Positions 6,288-13,217 of a stretch of DNA of 15,998 bases are shown here, in pieces. Numbering within the stretch: position 1 is the first letter of the stretch; each line of letters begins with the position of its first letter. The notes under the pieces were generated by a model. It did no database searches. It was not told the origin of the DNA and worked only from the letters and a program-made list of their open reading frames with translations. The stretch comes from Rhodoferax sp. (GTDB lineage: Bacteria; Pseudomonadota; Gammaproteobacteria; Burkholderiales; Burkholderiaceae_C): the NCBI GenBank assembly GCA_028292305.1, contig JAQGMQ010000667.1:1-15998 (forward strand). The letters are read 5' to 3'. The position numbers and the translations under genes are program-made.

Positions 6288-7523
6288 ATGCTGTCTGGAA
6301 TTCGCGTCATCAGCTTCAACCATTTTCACGCCGGCCCGGTGGCCGCGCAGATGCTGGCCGACATGGGGGCAGACGTGATCGCCGTCGAGTCCAACGAGGG
6401 CGCCTTCCACCGCAACTGGGCCGTGGCCAACCACTTCGTCGGCGGCCAGAGCGTGAACCTGCTGACCACCGGCCGCAACAAACGCAGCCTGGCGGTCGAC
6501 CTGAAAAGCCCCGAGGGCCGCGCCATCGTGCGCCGCCTGCTGGAGAAGGCCGACGTGGTGATGGAAAACTTTCGCCCCGGCACCATGGCCCGGCTGGGCC
6601 TTGGCTACGACGACATCAAGGCCTTCAACCCGCGCGTGGTGTATGCCTCGGTGAGCGGTTATGGCGCAGACGGCCCGGACCGCGACAAGCCCGGCCAGGA
6701 CCTGCTGCTGCAGGCCCGTTCGGGCCTGGCCGCGCGCACCGGCCGTGCCGACGGCCCGCCCACGCCGGTCGGCCCCGTCATCGTCGACCAGCACGCGGCC
6801 TCGCTGTATGCCATGGGCATCCTGGCCGCGCTGCTGGGCCGCGTGTCCACGGGCCAGGGCAAGCTCGTCGAGGTGAGCCTGCTGCAGGCCGCGCTCGACC
6901 TGCAATCCGAATCGCTGACCGCCTGGCTCAACGGCGCGCGCACGCCCTCGCCGCGCGGCAAGAACGGGCTGGCCGCCTGGTGCGCCGCCGGGCCCTACGG
7001 CATCCACGCCACGGCCGATGGCTACGTGACCATCTCGATGGCCAGCCCGCTCGACCTGGCAAAGGCCCTGGACCTGCCCGCCCTGCTGGCCTACCCACCG
7101 TCGAAAAGCTTCTCGGAGCGCGACGCGATCACCAGCCTGGTGGTCGCGCGGCTGCGTGACAAGACCACCGCTGAGTGGCTGCCCATCCTCGAAGAACACG
7201 GCATCTGGTATGGCCCGGTGCAGGACTACGAAGACCTGCAGAACGACCCGCAGCTGCAGCACCTGGGCTCGTTCAAACACGTGACCGGCGTGGGCGGCGA
7301 CCCGCTCACCCTGCTCGGCCACCCGGTGCACTACGACGGCAAGGCGCCCGAGGTGCGCCTGGTGCCGCAAGCGCTCGGCGCGCAGACCCGCGAGATCCTG
7401 GCCGAGATCGGCTACACGCCGCAAGACGTGGCCGCGTTTGTGCGGCACGGCACGGTGCGCACCGCCGAGGGTGCCGATGCCGCCAACGCTGCCCGTGCCG
7501 CCGAACCCACCACCAAGAGCTGA
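6288..7523 (+). CDS. CaiB/BaiF (family III) CoA-transferase
   Basis: A 411-residue protein of the usual family length. It has the N-terminal opening LSGIRVISF, GRNKRSLAVDLKSPEGR at 62-78, VVMENFRPGTMARLGLGYD at 90-108, and the region around D167 (GPVIVDQHAA) that matches the catalytic aspartate forming the anhydride intermediate in formyl-CoA transferase. These enzymes move CoA from a donor such as succinyl-CoA to a carboxylic acid in the cytoplasm. A strong GGAGGA at 6278-6283, 4 nt before the ATG, fixes the start. It is the first gene of a five-gene operon, followed after 10 nt by an acyl-CoA dehydrogenase. It probably activates the substrate of the cluster. The downstream region about 130 nt before the gene carries the shared regulatory element. 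The acid and donor are unknown. Confidence 0.92.
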   Translation: MLSGIRVISFNHFHAGPVAAQMLADMGADVIAVESNEGAFHRNWAVANHFVGGQSVNLLTTGRNKRSLAVDLKSPEGRAIVRRLLEKADVVMENFRPGTMARLGLGYDDIKAFNPRVVYASVSGYGADGPDRDKPGQDLLLQARSGLAARTGRADGPPTPVGPVIVDQHAASLYAMGILAALLGRVSTGQGKLVEVSLLQAALDLQSESLTAWLNGARTPSPRGKNGLAAWCAAGPYGIHATADGYVTISMASPLDLAKALDLPALLAYPPSKSFSERDAITSLVVARLRDKTTAEWLPILEEHGIWYGPVQDYEDLQNDPQLQHLGSFKHVTGVGGDPLTLLGHPVHYDGKAPEVRLVPQALGAQTREILAEIGYTPQDVAAFVRHGTVRTAEGADAANAARAAEPTTKS

Positions 7524-7533
7524 GTCATTGTTC

Positions 7534-8697
7534 ATGATCGATTTCACCGTGCCCCCCGAGACCCAATTGCTGGTCGACACCGTCCGCAAGTTCGTCACCC
7601 AGGAAGTACAGCCGCTCGAGGCCGAGACCGAAACCGAAGCCCGCATCCCGCCCGAAAAGCTGGCGGCGGTGCGCGCCAAGGCGCAGGCGCTGGGCTTGTT
7701 TGCGATGAACATGCCGGAGGAAGTCGGCGGTGGCGGACTTTCCAACATCGACATGTGCCACGTGGAAGAAGAGCTGGGCAAGACGTCGGACGCGCTGATC
7801 CGCCGCGTGTTCGGCCAGGTGTATCCGATGCTGATGGCCTGCAACCCGGCCCAGCGCGACAAGTACCTGCTGCCCACCGTCAAGGGCGACCTGGTCTGCG
7901 CCATGGCCATCACCGAGCCGGGCGCCGGGTCGGATGCGGCGTCGATCAGCACCACGGCACAGCTTGAGGGCGACCGCTGGGTCCTGAACGGCAGCAAACA
8001 TTTCATCAGCGATGGCGACATTGCCGACTACGTCATCGTGATGGCGCTGACCGACAAGGACAAGCGCGCCCGCGGCGGCATCACGCTGTTCCTGGTCGAC
8101 CGCCACACGCCCGGCTTTGCCGCCACGCGCACCCAGCCGATGATGGGCCACCGCGGCTACGGCCATGCCGAGCTGCACTTCGACAACTGCAGCATCCCGG
8201 CCGACAGCGTGCTGGGCACCGTGGGCGGCGGCTTCAAACTCATCATGGAAAGCGTCTCGTCGATCCGGCTGGCGCACATCGGGGCACGGGCCGTGGGCAT
8301 GGCGCAGCGGGTGCTGGAGCTGATGCGCCACTACGCCGCCGACCGCCAGCAGTTCGGCAAGCCCATCGGTGAATTCCAGATGGTGCAGCAGATGATCGCC
8401 GACTCGGCGGTGGAGATTTTTGCGACCCGCATGATGGTGCTCAACACCGCCTGGGAGCTGGACCAGGGCCGCGATCCGCGCGACAAGGTGTCGATGGTGA
8501 AGCTGTACGCCAGCGAGATGATCGGCCGCGTGGCCGACCGCGGCATCCAGGTGTTCGGCGGCATGGGCTTCAGCAAGGACATGCCGTTGGAACGCATCTA
8601 CCGCGACAGCCGCGTGACCCGCATCTACGACGGCACCAGCGAAATCCACCGCATGCTGATCGCGCGCAGCGTGATCAAGAACGGCCTTTGTGTCTGA
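7534..8697 (+). CDS. Acyl-CoA dehydrogenase (FAD-dependent)
   Basis: A 387-residue protein with the full acyl-CoA dehydrogenase fold. The FAD/substrate signature AMAITEPGAGSD is at 123-134, the mid-domain strand motif GHRGYGHAELHFDN is at 205-218, and the C-terminal signature runs from QVFGGMGFSKDMPLERIYRD to RIYDGTSEIHR (363-373). It oxidises an acyl-CoA to the 2-enoyl-CoA and passes electrons to electron-transfer flavoprotein. The residue aligned with the catalytic base Glu376 of medium-chain acyl-CoA dehydrogenase is D366. Asp at this site also occurs in the ACAD10/11-like branch, whose RLAH...R helix is likewise echoed here (245-252), so the substrate may be branched or functionalised. 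The ATG at 7534, 10 nt after the CoA-transferase stop, fits the family N-terminus; the frame extends upstream without family similarity. Probably acts on the CoA ester made by the preceding enzyme. Confidence 0.93.
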   Translation: MIDFTVPPETQLLVDTVRKFVTQEVQPLEAETETEARIPPEKLAAVRAKAQALGLFAMNMPEEVGGGGLSNIDMCHVEEELGKTSDALIRRVFGQVYPMLMACNPAQRDKYLLPTVKGDLVCAMAITEPGAGSDAASISTTAQLEGDRWVLNGSKHFISDGDIADYVIVMALTDKDKRARGGITLFLVDRHTPGFAATRTQPMMGHRGYGHAELHFDNCSIPADSVLGTVGGGFKLIMESVSSIRLAHIGARAVGMAQRVLELMRHYAADRQQFGKPIGEFQMVQQMIADSAVEIFATRMMVLNTAWELDQGRDPRDKVSMVKLYASEMIGRVADRGIQVFGGMGFSKDMPLERIYRDSRVTRIYDGTSEIHRMLIARSVIKNGLCV

Positions 8698-8715
8698 CCC
8701 CTTTCGGAACCCGCC

Positions 8716-9126
8716 ATGACCAACTTCACCGCGCCCCAAGTCGGCGACACCCAGTCCTTCCGCAAGACCATGACCGTGGCCGAGCAGGCCATGTTCACCG
8801 GCATCAGCGGCAACCTCGCGCCGCTGCATGTCGACCAGCGCGCGGCGCGTGCGGCCGGCTTCGACGGCATGCTGGCCTTCGAGCTGGCCGTGACCGCGCT
8901 GGCCTCGACCGCATTGAACCGCCTGGCCGGGCCGGGCTGGCGCATCGGCGGGCTGCAGCTCGCGTTTGCGGCGGCGGTGCTGGTCGGCGACACGATCGAA
9001 GCGGCGGTGAAGGTCATGCAGGTTTCGGCCGAAAGCATGACCTGCAGCGTGCGCTGCAGCCGCGCCAGCGGTGACGTCGTCATCGAAGGCACGGCCACGC
9101 TGGTACCGGCCCGGCCACGGGGCTGA
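8716..9126 (+). CDS. MaoC-like hot-dog protein, first of a tandem pair (catalytic Asp replaced)
   Basis: A 136-residue single hot-dog domain of the MaoC/R-hydratase family. The hydratase motif reads GISGNLAPLHVD at 29-40, where active (R)-enoyl-CoA hydratases have SGDxNPLH. The catalytic histidine is present (H38) but the catalytic aspartate position is Asn33. The following AGFDGMLAFELAVTALAS corresponds to the FGxxVAHGM helix, also degenerate. The protein is therefore likely a weak or inactive hydratase subunit, or one working on another ester. It begins 18 nt after the dehydrogenase and ends 8 nt before a second MaoC gene that keeps both catalytic residues. Such pairs can form heteromers with one active partner, as in ChsH1-ChsH2 of mycobacterial steroid breakdown. 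Heteromer formation here is inference. Confidence 0.85.
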   Translation: MTNFTAPQVGDTQSFRKTMTVAEQAMFTGISGNLAPLHVDQRAARAAGFDGMLAFELAVTALASTALNRLAGPGWRIGGLQLAFAAAVLVGDTIEAAVKVMQVSAESMTCSVRCSRASGDVVIEGTATLVPARPRG

Positions 9127-9134
9127 GCAGCGCC

Positions 9135-9578
9135 ATGTACGAACTCAAACCCTTCGACAGCCTGCACGTCGGCGACGAGGTGCGCGTCAGCAAGACCATC
9201 ACCGAAGCCGACGGCGCCCTGTACATCGCCGCCACCGGCGACTTCGGCCCGGTGCACGTGGACGATGCCTATGCCGCCACCACCCGCTTCGGCCGCCGCC
9301 TGGCGCCCGGCATCATGGTCGCCGGCCTGTGCACCAGCGTGCTCACGGCCGAGCTGGCCGGCACGCTGGGCATCTCCATCGAAGACCGCTTCTGGTTCAC
9401 CGGCCCGGTGTTCTACGGCGACACCATCGAGTTCAAGGTGTGGATCGCCGAAATGCACGCCGACACCCGCACCGTGGTGTGGCGCGCGAGCGCCTTCGAC
9501 GAAGCCGGCAAGGAAGTGTTGAAGGCCGAGGCGACGCTGAAGTTCCCGCGCGTGAAACCGGAGCCAGCAAGCCTATGA
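9135..9578 (+). CDS. MaoC-like enoyl-CoA hydratase, second of a tandem pair
   Basis: A 147-residue MaoC-family hot-dog protein. The motif AATGDFGPVHVDD at 32-44 keeps the catalytic pair D36 and H41, and RFGRRLAPGIMVAGL at 51-65 matches the oxyanion-hole helix of (R)-specific enoyl-CoA hydratases. The likely reaction is hydration of the 2-enoyl-CoA produced by the upstream acyl-CoA dehydrogenase, giving a 3-hydroxyacyl-CoA. The start ATG is 8 nt after the first MaoC stop, and its own stop overlaps the next gene by ATGA, so all are translationally linked. It probably provides the active site of a hetero-oligomer with the preceding degenerate homologue. Exact substrate not predictable. Confidence 0.88.
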   Translation: MYELKPFDSLHVGDEVRVSKTITEADGALYIAATGDFGPVHVDDAYAATTRFGRRLAPGIMVAGLCTSVLTAELAGTLGISIEDRFWFTGPVFYGDTIEFKVWIAEMHADTRTVVWRASAFDEAGKEVLKAEATLKFPRVKPEPASL

Positions 9579-9865
9579 ACTCCGCGCCCAACCTGCACAT
9601 CGTGCGTGTCGATGTCGACCCGGCGGTCGAGGCCGATTTCAACCGTTGGTACGAGGCGGTGCACATCCCGGCGCTGCTGGCCTGCCCCGGCTGGTTTTCC
9701 GCGCGGCGTTATCTGTCGCTCGAAGGCGGGCCCAAATACGTGGCCGTGTACGAGGTAGCCGGCGACTGGGTCTACGACACGCCGGAGTTCCACGCGGTCA
9801 AGGGTTTCATGGAATTCACGCCGAGCGTGAGCAACTTCAAGCGCTTGCGGCTGCAACCCATTTAA
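9575..9865 (+). CDS. Small dimeric alpha/beta-barrel-like protein (DUF4286/EthD-like)
   Basis: A 96-residue protein read from the ATG at 9575, which overlaps the preceding stop as ATGA; the longer in-frame extension upstream lies on top of the MaoC gene and is not real. The pattern FNRWYEAVHIPALLACPGWFSARRYLSLEGGPKYVAVYEV is that of the ferredoxin-like dimeric alpha/beta barrel superfamily (DUF4286/EthD-like), with a conserved H-I-P turn at 32-34 (EAVHIPALLA). Members have varied roles, from ring-cleavage isomerases to unknown helpers. Its fixed place at the operon end suggests a job in the same pathway, perhaps isomerisation or cleavage of an intermediate, but no catalytic role is proven. 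It is followed by a strong terminator hairpin. Confidence 0.78.
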   Translation: MNSAPNLHIVRVDVDPAVEADFNRWYEAVHIPALLACPGWFSARRYLSLEGGPKYVAVYEVAGDWVYDTPEFHAVKGFMEFTPSVSNFKRLRLQPI

Positions 9866-9885
9866 CGTCCATACGCCGAATGGAA

Positions 9886-9907
9886 AAGTGCCTCTCGCGA
9901 GGCACTT
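9886..9907. terminator. Perfect 9-bp hairpin, probable bidirectional terminator
   Basis: AAGTGCCTC (9886-9894), loop TCGC, GAGGCACTT (9899-9907). The stem is exact and followed by CTCTTT on the plus strand; on the minus strand it is followed by TTTTCC. It sits between the stop codons of two convergent genes (9865 and 9920), where a terminator used from both sides is expected. The T tract is short on the plus side. Confidence 0.75.
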
Positions 9908-9919
9908 CTCTTTGCTGGC

Positions 9920-10765
9920 CTACATCGGGCCGGGGCCGCGGATCGCGATCACCTTCTCGGGCAGCTTGGTCATGCCGTACTGGTCGAGCACCTTGTCGTA
10001 GGTGCCGTCGTTGCGCATGTCGGTCATCACCTTGGACACGGCCTCGGCCACTGGCTTGGAGCGGAACGACATCATGGTCGGCGAGCTGCCTTGCGTGGGC
10101 AACACCATCACCGCCTGGCCGCGCTTCACGAAGTCGCCACCGGCATAGTTGGGGAACGCGGCCAGGTCGAGCTGACCGGCACGCAGCGCCGCCATCACGT
10201 CGCTGGCGGTGGGGAAGGACAGGATCTTCAGCGTCTTGCGGCCCTTGGCCACGTTGTCGGCCTCGCGGCCCTTGAGCCAGCGTTCCTGGTAGGAGTCGGA
10301 CTCGACCCCGATCGACAGGCCGGTGAGTTCGTCGGATGACGTGAACTTGGCCTTGCTGGCCGGCGCGGCCACGATGTCGATGGCCGACAGCGCATAGGGC
10401 ACGGTGTACATCACCTTGGAACGCTCTTCCGTCCAGAACATGCCGGTGTCGATGCCGTCGAAGCGGCCCGACTTCAGCGCGGCGATCATGGCCTGTGCGT
10501 CCATGCGAATGAATTCGACCGACAGGCACAGGCGCTTGGCGATCTCGTTGCCGAGGTCGATGTTCATGCCCTTGAGCGCACCGGTCTCGTCGATGTATTG
10601 CAGCGGGCGCAGCGTGGGGTTGGTCGACAGCGCGAGCTTGCCTTCGGTGACGAGTTCACCCTTGGCGATGGCGGGCGTGCAGCTCTGCGCCAGCACGGGT
10701 GCCACGGCAAAAGCCGCCAGCAGCGCCGCGACGACGGGGACGGAACGAAACAGGAATGTAGGCAT
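9920..10765 (-). CDS. Family 3 periplasmic solute-binding protein (amino-acid/organic-acid type)
   Basis: A 281-residue protein. Residues 1-26 form a Sec signal peptide (MPTFLFRSVPVVAALLAA..., cleavage probably after VLA at 26), so it works in the periplasm. The mature part has the family 3 pattern: LALSTNPTLRPLQYIDETGALKG with the substrate-facing start, IDLGNEIAKRL, then an ALKSGRFDGIDTGMFWTEERSKVMY segment and a second lobe with LSIGVESDSYQERWL. The ATG at 10765 is used because a GAGGA lies about 8 nt upstream and the signal peptide starts there; an in-frame ATG at 10822 would put 19 residues before it. No permease or ATPase gene is next to it in the window, so it is an orphan receptor here. 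It is divergent from a LysR gene and probably captures the substrate of the catabolic operon. Confidence 0.9.
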   Translation of the reverse strand: MPTFLFRSVPVVAALLAAFAVAPVLAQSCTPAIAKGELVTEGKLALSTNPTLRPLQYIDETGALKGMNIDLGNEIAKRLCLSVEFIRMDAQAMIAALKSGRFDGIDTGMFWTEERSKVMYTVPYALSAIDIVAAPASKAKFTSSDELTGLSIGVESDSYQERWLKGREADNVAKGRKTLKILSFPTASDVMAALRAGQLDLAAFPNYAGGDFVKRGQAVMVLPTQGSSPTMMSFRSKPVAEAVSKVMTDMRNDGTYDKVLDQYGMTKLPEKVIAIRGPGPM

Positions 10766-10866
10766 GGAGGTTCCTCGGGACAAGAATGGGTTGGCGAACA
10801 GATGCGAGAACAGGTCCGCCATGCACCTTATCGGCGATGCACAAGCCGCGCCAATAAAAAGCCGGG

Positions 10867-10891
10867 GCGCGACTATAAGCCCGCTTTATAG
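10867..10891. promoter_or_regulatory. Shared regulator element, copy 2 (CTATAA-N7-TTATAG, LysR-box-like)
   Basis: The element is GCGCGACTATA (10867-10877) followed, after 8 nt, by TTATAG (10886-10891). CTATAA and TTATAG are a perfect 6-bp inverted repeat with a 7-nt spacer. It lies in the divergent region between the solute-binding-protein gene and the LysR gene, about 102 nt and 133 nt from their start codons. The near-identical copy at 6133-6157 is in the other divergent region of the cluster. LysR regulators usually bind such a dyad between themselves and their divergent target, so this is the likely autoregulatory and activation site. Confidence 0.65.
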
Positions 10892-11024
10892 AGCGGCGGT
10901 GGTGGCCCAAGTCATCAGCCGATGCGCAAGGCTGGTGCGACCAGCGCCACCCCGCACGGCGCGGTCCAGGATGGTGCGCGGCGTGGCATGCATCGTGCAT
11001 GAACGGCTGCAACCCGCATCCGCC

Positions 11025-11975
11025 ATGTCCAGCTCATCACCCCGCGCCCTCATCAACCTGCGCCAGCTCGAAGTGCTGCGCGCCGTCATGCGTTACCGCA
11101 CCACCATCGGCGCGGCCGAGGAACTGGGCATGTCGCAGCCGGCAGTGAGCAATGCCATCAAGCTGGCCGAGGCCAAGATCGGCTTCCCGCTGTTCGACCG
11201 CATCAGCAACCGGCTCGTGCCCACCCAGGAGGCGCGCATATTGTTTGCCGACGCCGAGCCGCTGTTCATGATGCACCAGGCGATCCAGCAGAAAGCCTGG
11301 GACCTGCGCACGGGCCGCGCCGGCGTGCTGCGCATCTTCGCCACGGCCGAGCTGTCGGAATTTTTGGTGCCCAAGGTGCTGCGTCACTTCGTCGCCGAAC
11401 ACCCCGAGGTCAAGATCACGCTCGAGATCATGCGCATGGACGAGCTGCTCGACGGCGTGGAGACCGGCATCGCCGACGTCGGCGTGGCCATGAAGCCGCC
11501 GATGCGCCCCGGCCTGATCCGCGAAGTGCTGGTCGAAGCCGAGATCATGTGCATCAGCCCCATGGACGACCCACTCGCCGGCCTGCCCGTGGTCACGCCG
11601 CACGACCTGCGCGGCCGCCGCCTCGTCGGCCCGCCGCCCGGCAGCCCGCTCGGGGCGATGATCGAAGACGTGTTCCAGCGTTCGGGCGACCACTTCGCGC
11701 CCGACTTCCAGGTGCGTTTCAACAACGTGGCCAGCACCCTCGTCGAAGAAGGGCTGGGCATCGGCCTGGTCGACGAACTCACCGCCAAGTCCGGCTGGCA
11801 CTCTAAGTTCAAGGCCCACCGCTTCCGCCCCCGCGTGCCGATCCCGGTCTGCGCGATGCTCGCCCGAGAAAAGCCGCCGCAACGGCTGCCGCATGCGTTC
11901 ATTGGTTATGCGCGGAAGTTGATGCAGGAGCAGCTGGTGGCGGTGGCACCGATGGAGAGCGGGCGCGAAGCCTAG
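11025..11975 (+). CDS. LysR-family transcriptional regulator
   Basis: A 316-residue regulator. The N-terminal winged helix-turn-helix (about residues 9-68) reads INLRQLEVLRAVMRYRTTIGAAEELGMSQPAVSNAIKLAE, with the recognition helix SQPAVSNAIK, then IGFPLFDRISNRLVPTQEA. The ligand-binding domain (about 93-300) is of normal length. The ATG at 11025 is chosen because it precedes this typical LysR opening; the same frame is open far upstream but without similarity, and no clear ribosome-binding site is seen. Family members are tetramers that sense a small pathway metabolite and activate divergent genes. It is divergent from the binding-protein gene with a dyad between, and the same dyad recurs at the head of the catabolic operons, so it likely controls the whole cluster. 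The inducer is unknown. Confidence 0.93.
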   Translation: MSSSSPRALINLRQLEVLRAVMRYRTTIGAAEELGMSQPAVSNAIKLAEAKIGFPLFDRISNRLVPTQEARILFADAEPLFMMHQAIQQKAWDLRTGRAGVLRIFATAELSEFLVPKVLRHFVAEHPEVKITLEIMRMDELLDGVETGIADVGVAMKPPMRPGLIREVLVEAEIMCISPMDDPLAGLPVVTPHDLRGRRLVGPPPGSPLGAMIEDVFQRSGDHFAPDFQVRFNNVASTLVEEGLGIGLVDELTAKSGWHSKFKAHRFRPRVPIPVCAMLAREKPPQRLPHAFIGYARKLMQEQLVAVAPMESGREA

Positions 11976-12120
11976 GGCGACAACTGATACGAATCGCAAC
12001 AAAGCCGTGGGTCACCGGCACCCTGATGCGGCCCTGTAACGGGCGCCGCAGCTTGCGACACGCCAGGAAACTCGGTTAGCATGTTGCACCGCAGCAAAGT
12101 CAACCCCGGGTCACCGGCCT

Positions 12121-12137
12121 AGGCAGGTCCACTGCCT
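12121..12137 (+). repeat. Short inverted repeat between the LysR gene and the glycan operon
   Basis: AGGCAG (12121-12126) and CTGCCT (12132-12137) are exact reverse complements around a 5-nt loop, followed by TTG. It lies within the 219-nt gap 11976-12194. It could be a weak terminator for the LysR gene or a regulatory hairpin before the glycan operon, but the 6-bp stem and lack of a T tract make either role uncertain. Confidence 0.25.
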
Positions 12138-12194
12138 TTGAGACTGCTGCCTTTATATTCAGACATCGCGCCCGAGGCGGCGGAGACATGAATC

Positions 12195-13217
12195 TTGCGT
12201 ATGAAAACAGAAGGCGCTGCATTGATCAGGGATAACTCACCCACGCTGCTGGTATCGATCGTCATCCCTGTCTACCGGGGTGAAACGAGCCTGCCATCGC
12301 TGATGGCCGAGATCGCGACCGTGGCCGCGGAGCGCACCACGCCCGACGGCGCGAAGTACCGCATCTGCGAAGTGCTGCTGGTGCATGACTGCGGCCCCGA
12401 CCGCTCGGACGTGACGATCGAAGCGCTCGGCGCGCAATACGCGTTCGTGCGTCCGGTCTGGCTGTCGCGCAACTACGGCCAGCACGGGGCCACCCTGGCG
12501 GGCATGGCCAGCGCCACCGGCGACTGGGTCGTCACCATGGACGAAGACGGCCAGCAAAACCCGAACGACATCGGTGCCATGCTCGACGCCGCCCTGCAGT
12601 CGTCGTTGCAACTGGTCTACGCCAAGCCGCTGAACCCGCCGCCGCATGGCTGGCTGCGCAACTTCATGAGCGTCACCGCCAAGGCCATCAGCAGCCGATT
12701 GCTGGGCAACCATGCGAACGGCCGCTTCAACAGCTTCCGGCTGGTGGACGGCGAGATCGCGCGCACGCTGGCGGCTTTCTGCGGCAGTGGCGTCTACCTC
12801 GACGTGGGCCTGTTCTGGGTCACGGGCCGCATCGGCCACTGCGCCGTCGAGCTGCGCGAGGAAACCGGACGGCCATCCGGCTACTCGTACCTCAAACTGT
12901 TCGGCCACTTCTGGAACCTGGTGCTGACCACCGGCACGCGGCCGTTGCGGCTGATCACCATCACCGGTCTGTTCTCGATGGTGCTGGCCTTTGCCATCGC
13001 GGTGTATGCGCTCTATGGCAAATACCAGAACCAGGTGCCCGTGCAAGGCTGGGCGTCGCTGCTCATCGTCGTATCGTTCTTCTCGGGCAGCATCCTGATG
13101 GCACTGGGCGTGATCGCCGAATACCTGGCCGTCACCATGGGCATCGTGATGGGCAAACCGCTGTACGTGGTGAGCACCAAGCCCACGCGCTCGAAGCGAG
13201 AGATCACGGTGAGATGA
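12195..13217 (+). CDS. GtrB/DPM1-like polyprenyl-phosphate glycosyltransferase (GT2)
   Basis: A 340-residue membrane-anchored family 2 glycosyltransferase. The catalytic domain has VSIVIPVYRGE at 20-30, LSRNYGQHGA at 90-99, and the metal/nucleotide motif MDEDGQQNP at 115-123. Two C-terminal membrane spans lie at about 253-275 and 287-315. This is the GtrB/ArnC/DPM1 layout, in which a sugar is moved from a nucleotide to polyprenyl phosphate on the cytoplasmic face. The start is a TTG at 12195 placed 9 nt after a GGAG; the in-frame ATG at 12201, two codons later, is the alternative, with poorer spacing. It is the first gene of the glycan operon and overlaps the next gene by ATGA. The transferred sugar is unknown. 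The 219-nt gap upstream holds the promoter, not identified with confidence. Confidence 0.9.
   Translation: MRMKTEGAALIRDNSPTLLVSIVIPVYRGETSLPSLMAEIATVAAERTTPDGAKYRICEVLLVHDCGPDRSDVTIEALGAQYAFVRPVWLSRNYGQHGATLAGMASATGDWVVTMDEDGQQNPNDIGAMLDAALQSSLQLVYAKPLNPPPHGWLRNFMSVTAKAISSRLLGNHANGRFNSFRLVDGEIARTLAAFCGSGVYLDVGLFWVTGRIGHCAVELREETGRPSGYSYLKLFGHFWNLVLTTGTRPLRLITITGLFSMVLAFAIAVYALYGKYQNQVPVQGWASLLIVVSFFSGSILMALGVIAEYLAVTMGIVMGKPLYVVSTKPTRSKREITVR

Noticed and set aside
6057..8021. A 654-codon open frame on the minus strand
   Set aside because: It lies opposite the CoA-transferase and acyl-CoA dehydrogenase genes, which have full motif sets; the antisense product is low-complexity and unlike any family.
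7525..8829. A 434-codon minus-strand frame rich in His, Ala and Gly
   Set aside because: Antisense shadow of the acyl-CoA dehydrogenase gene; its composition is typical of reversed high-GC coding DNA.
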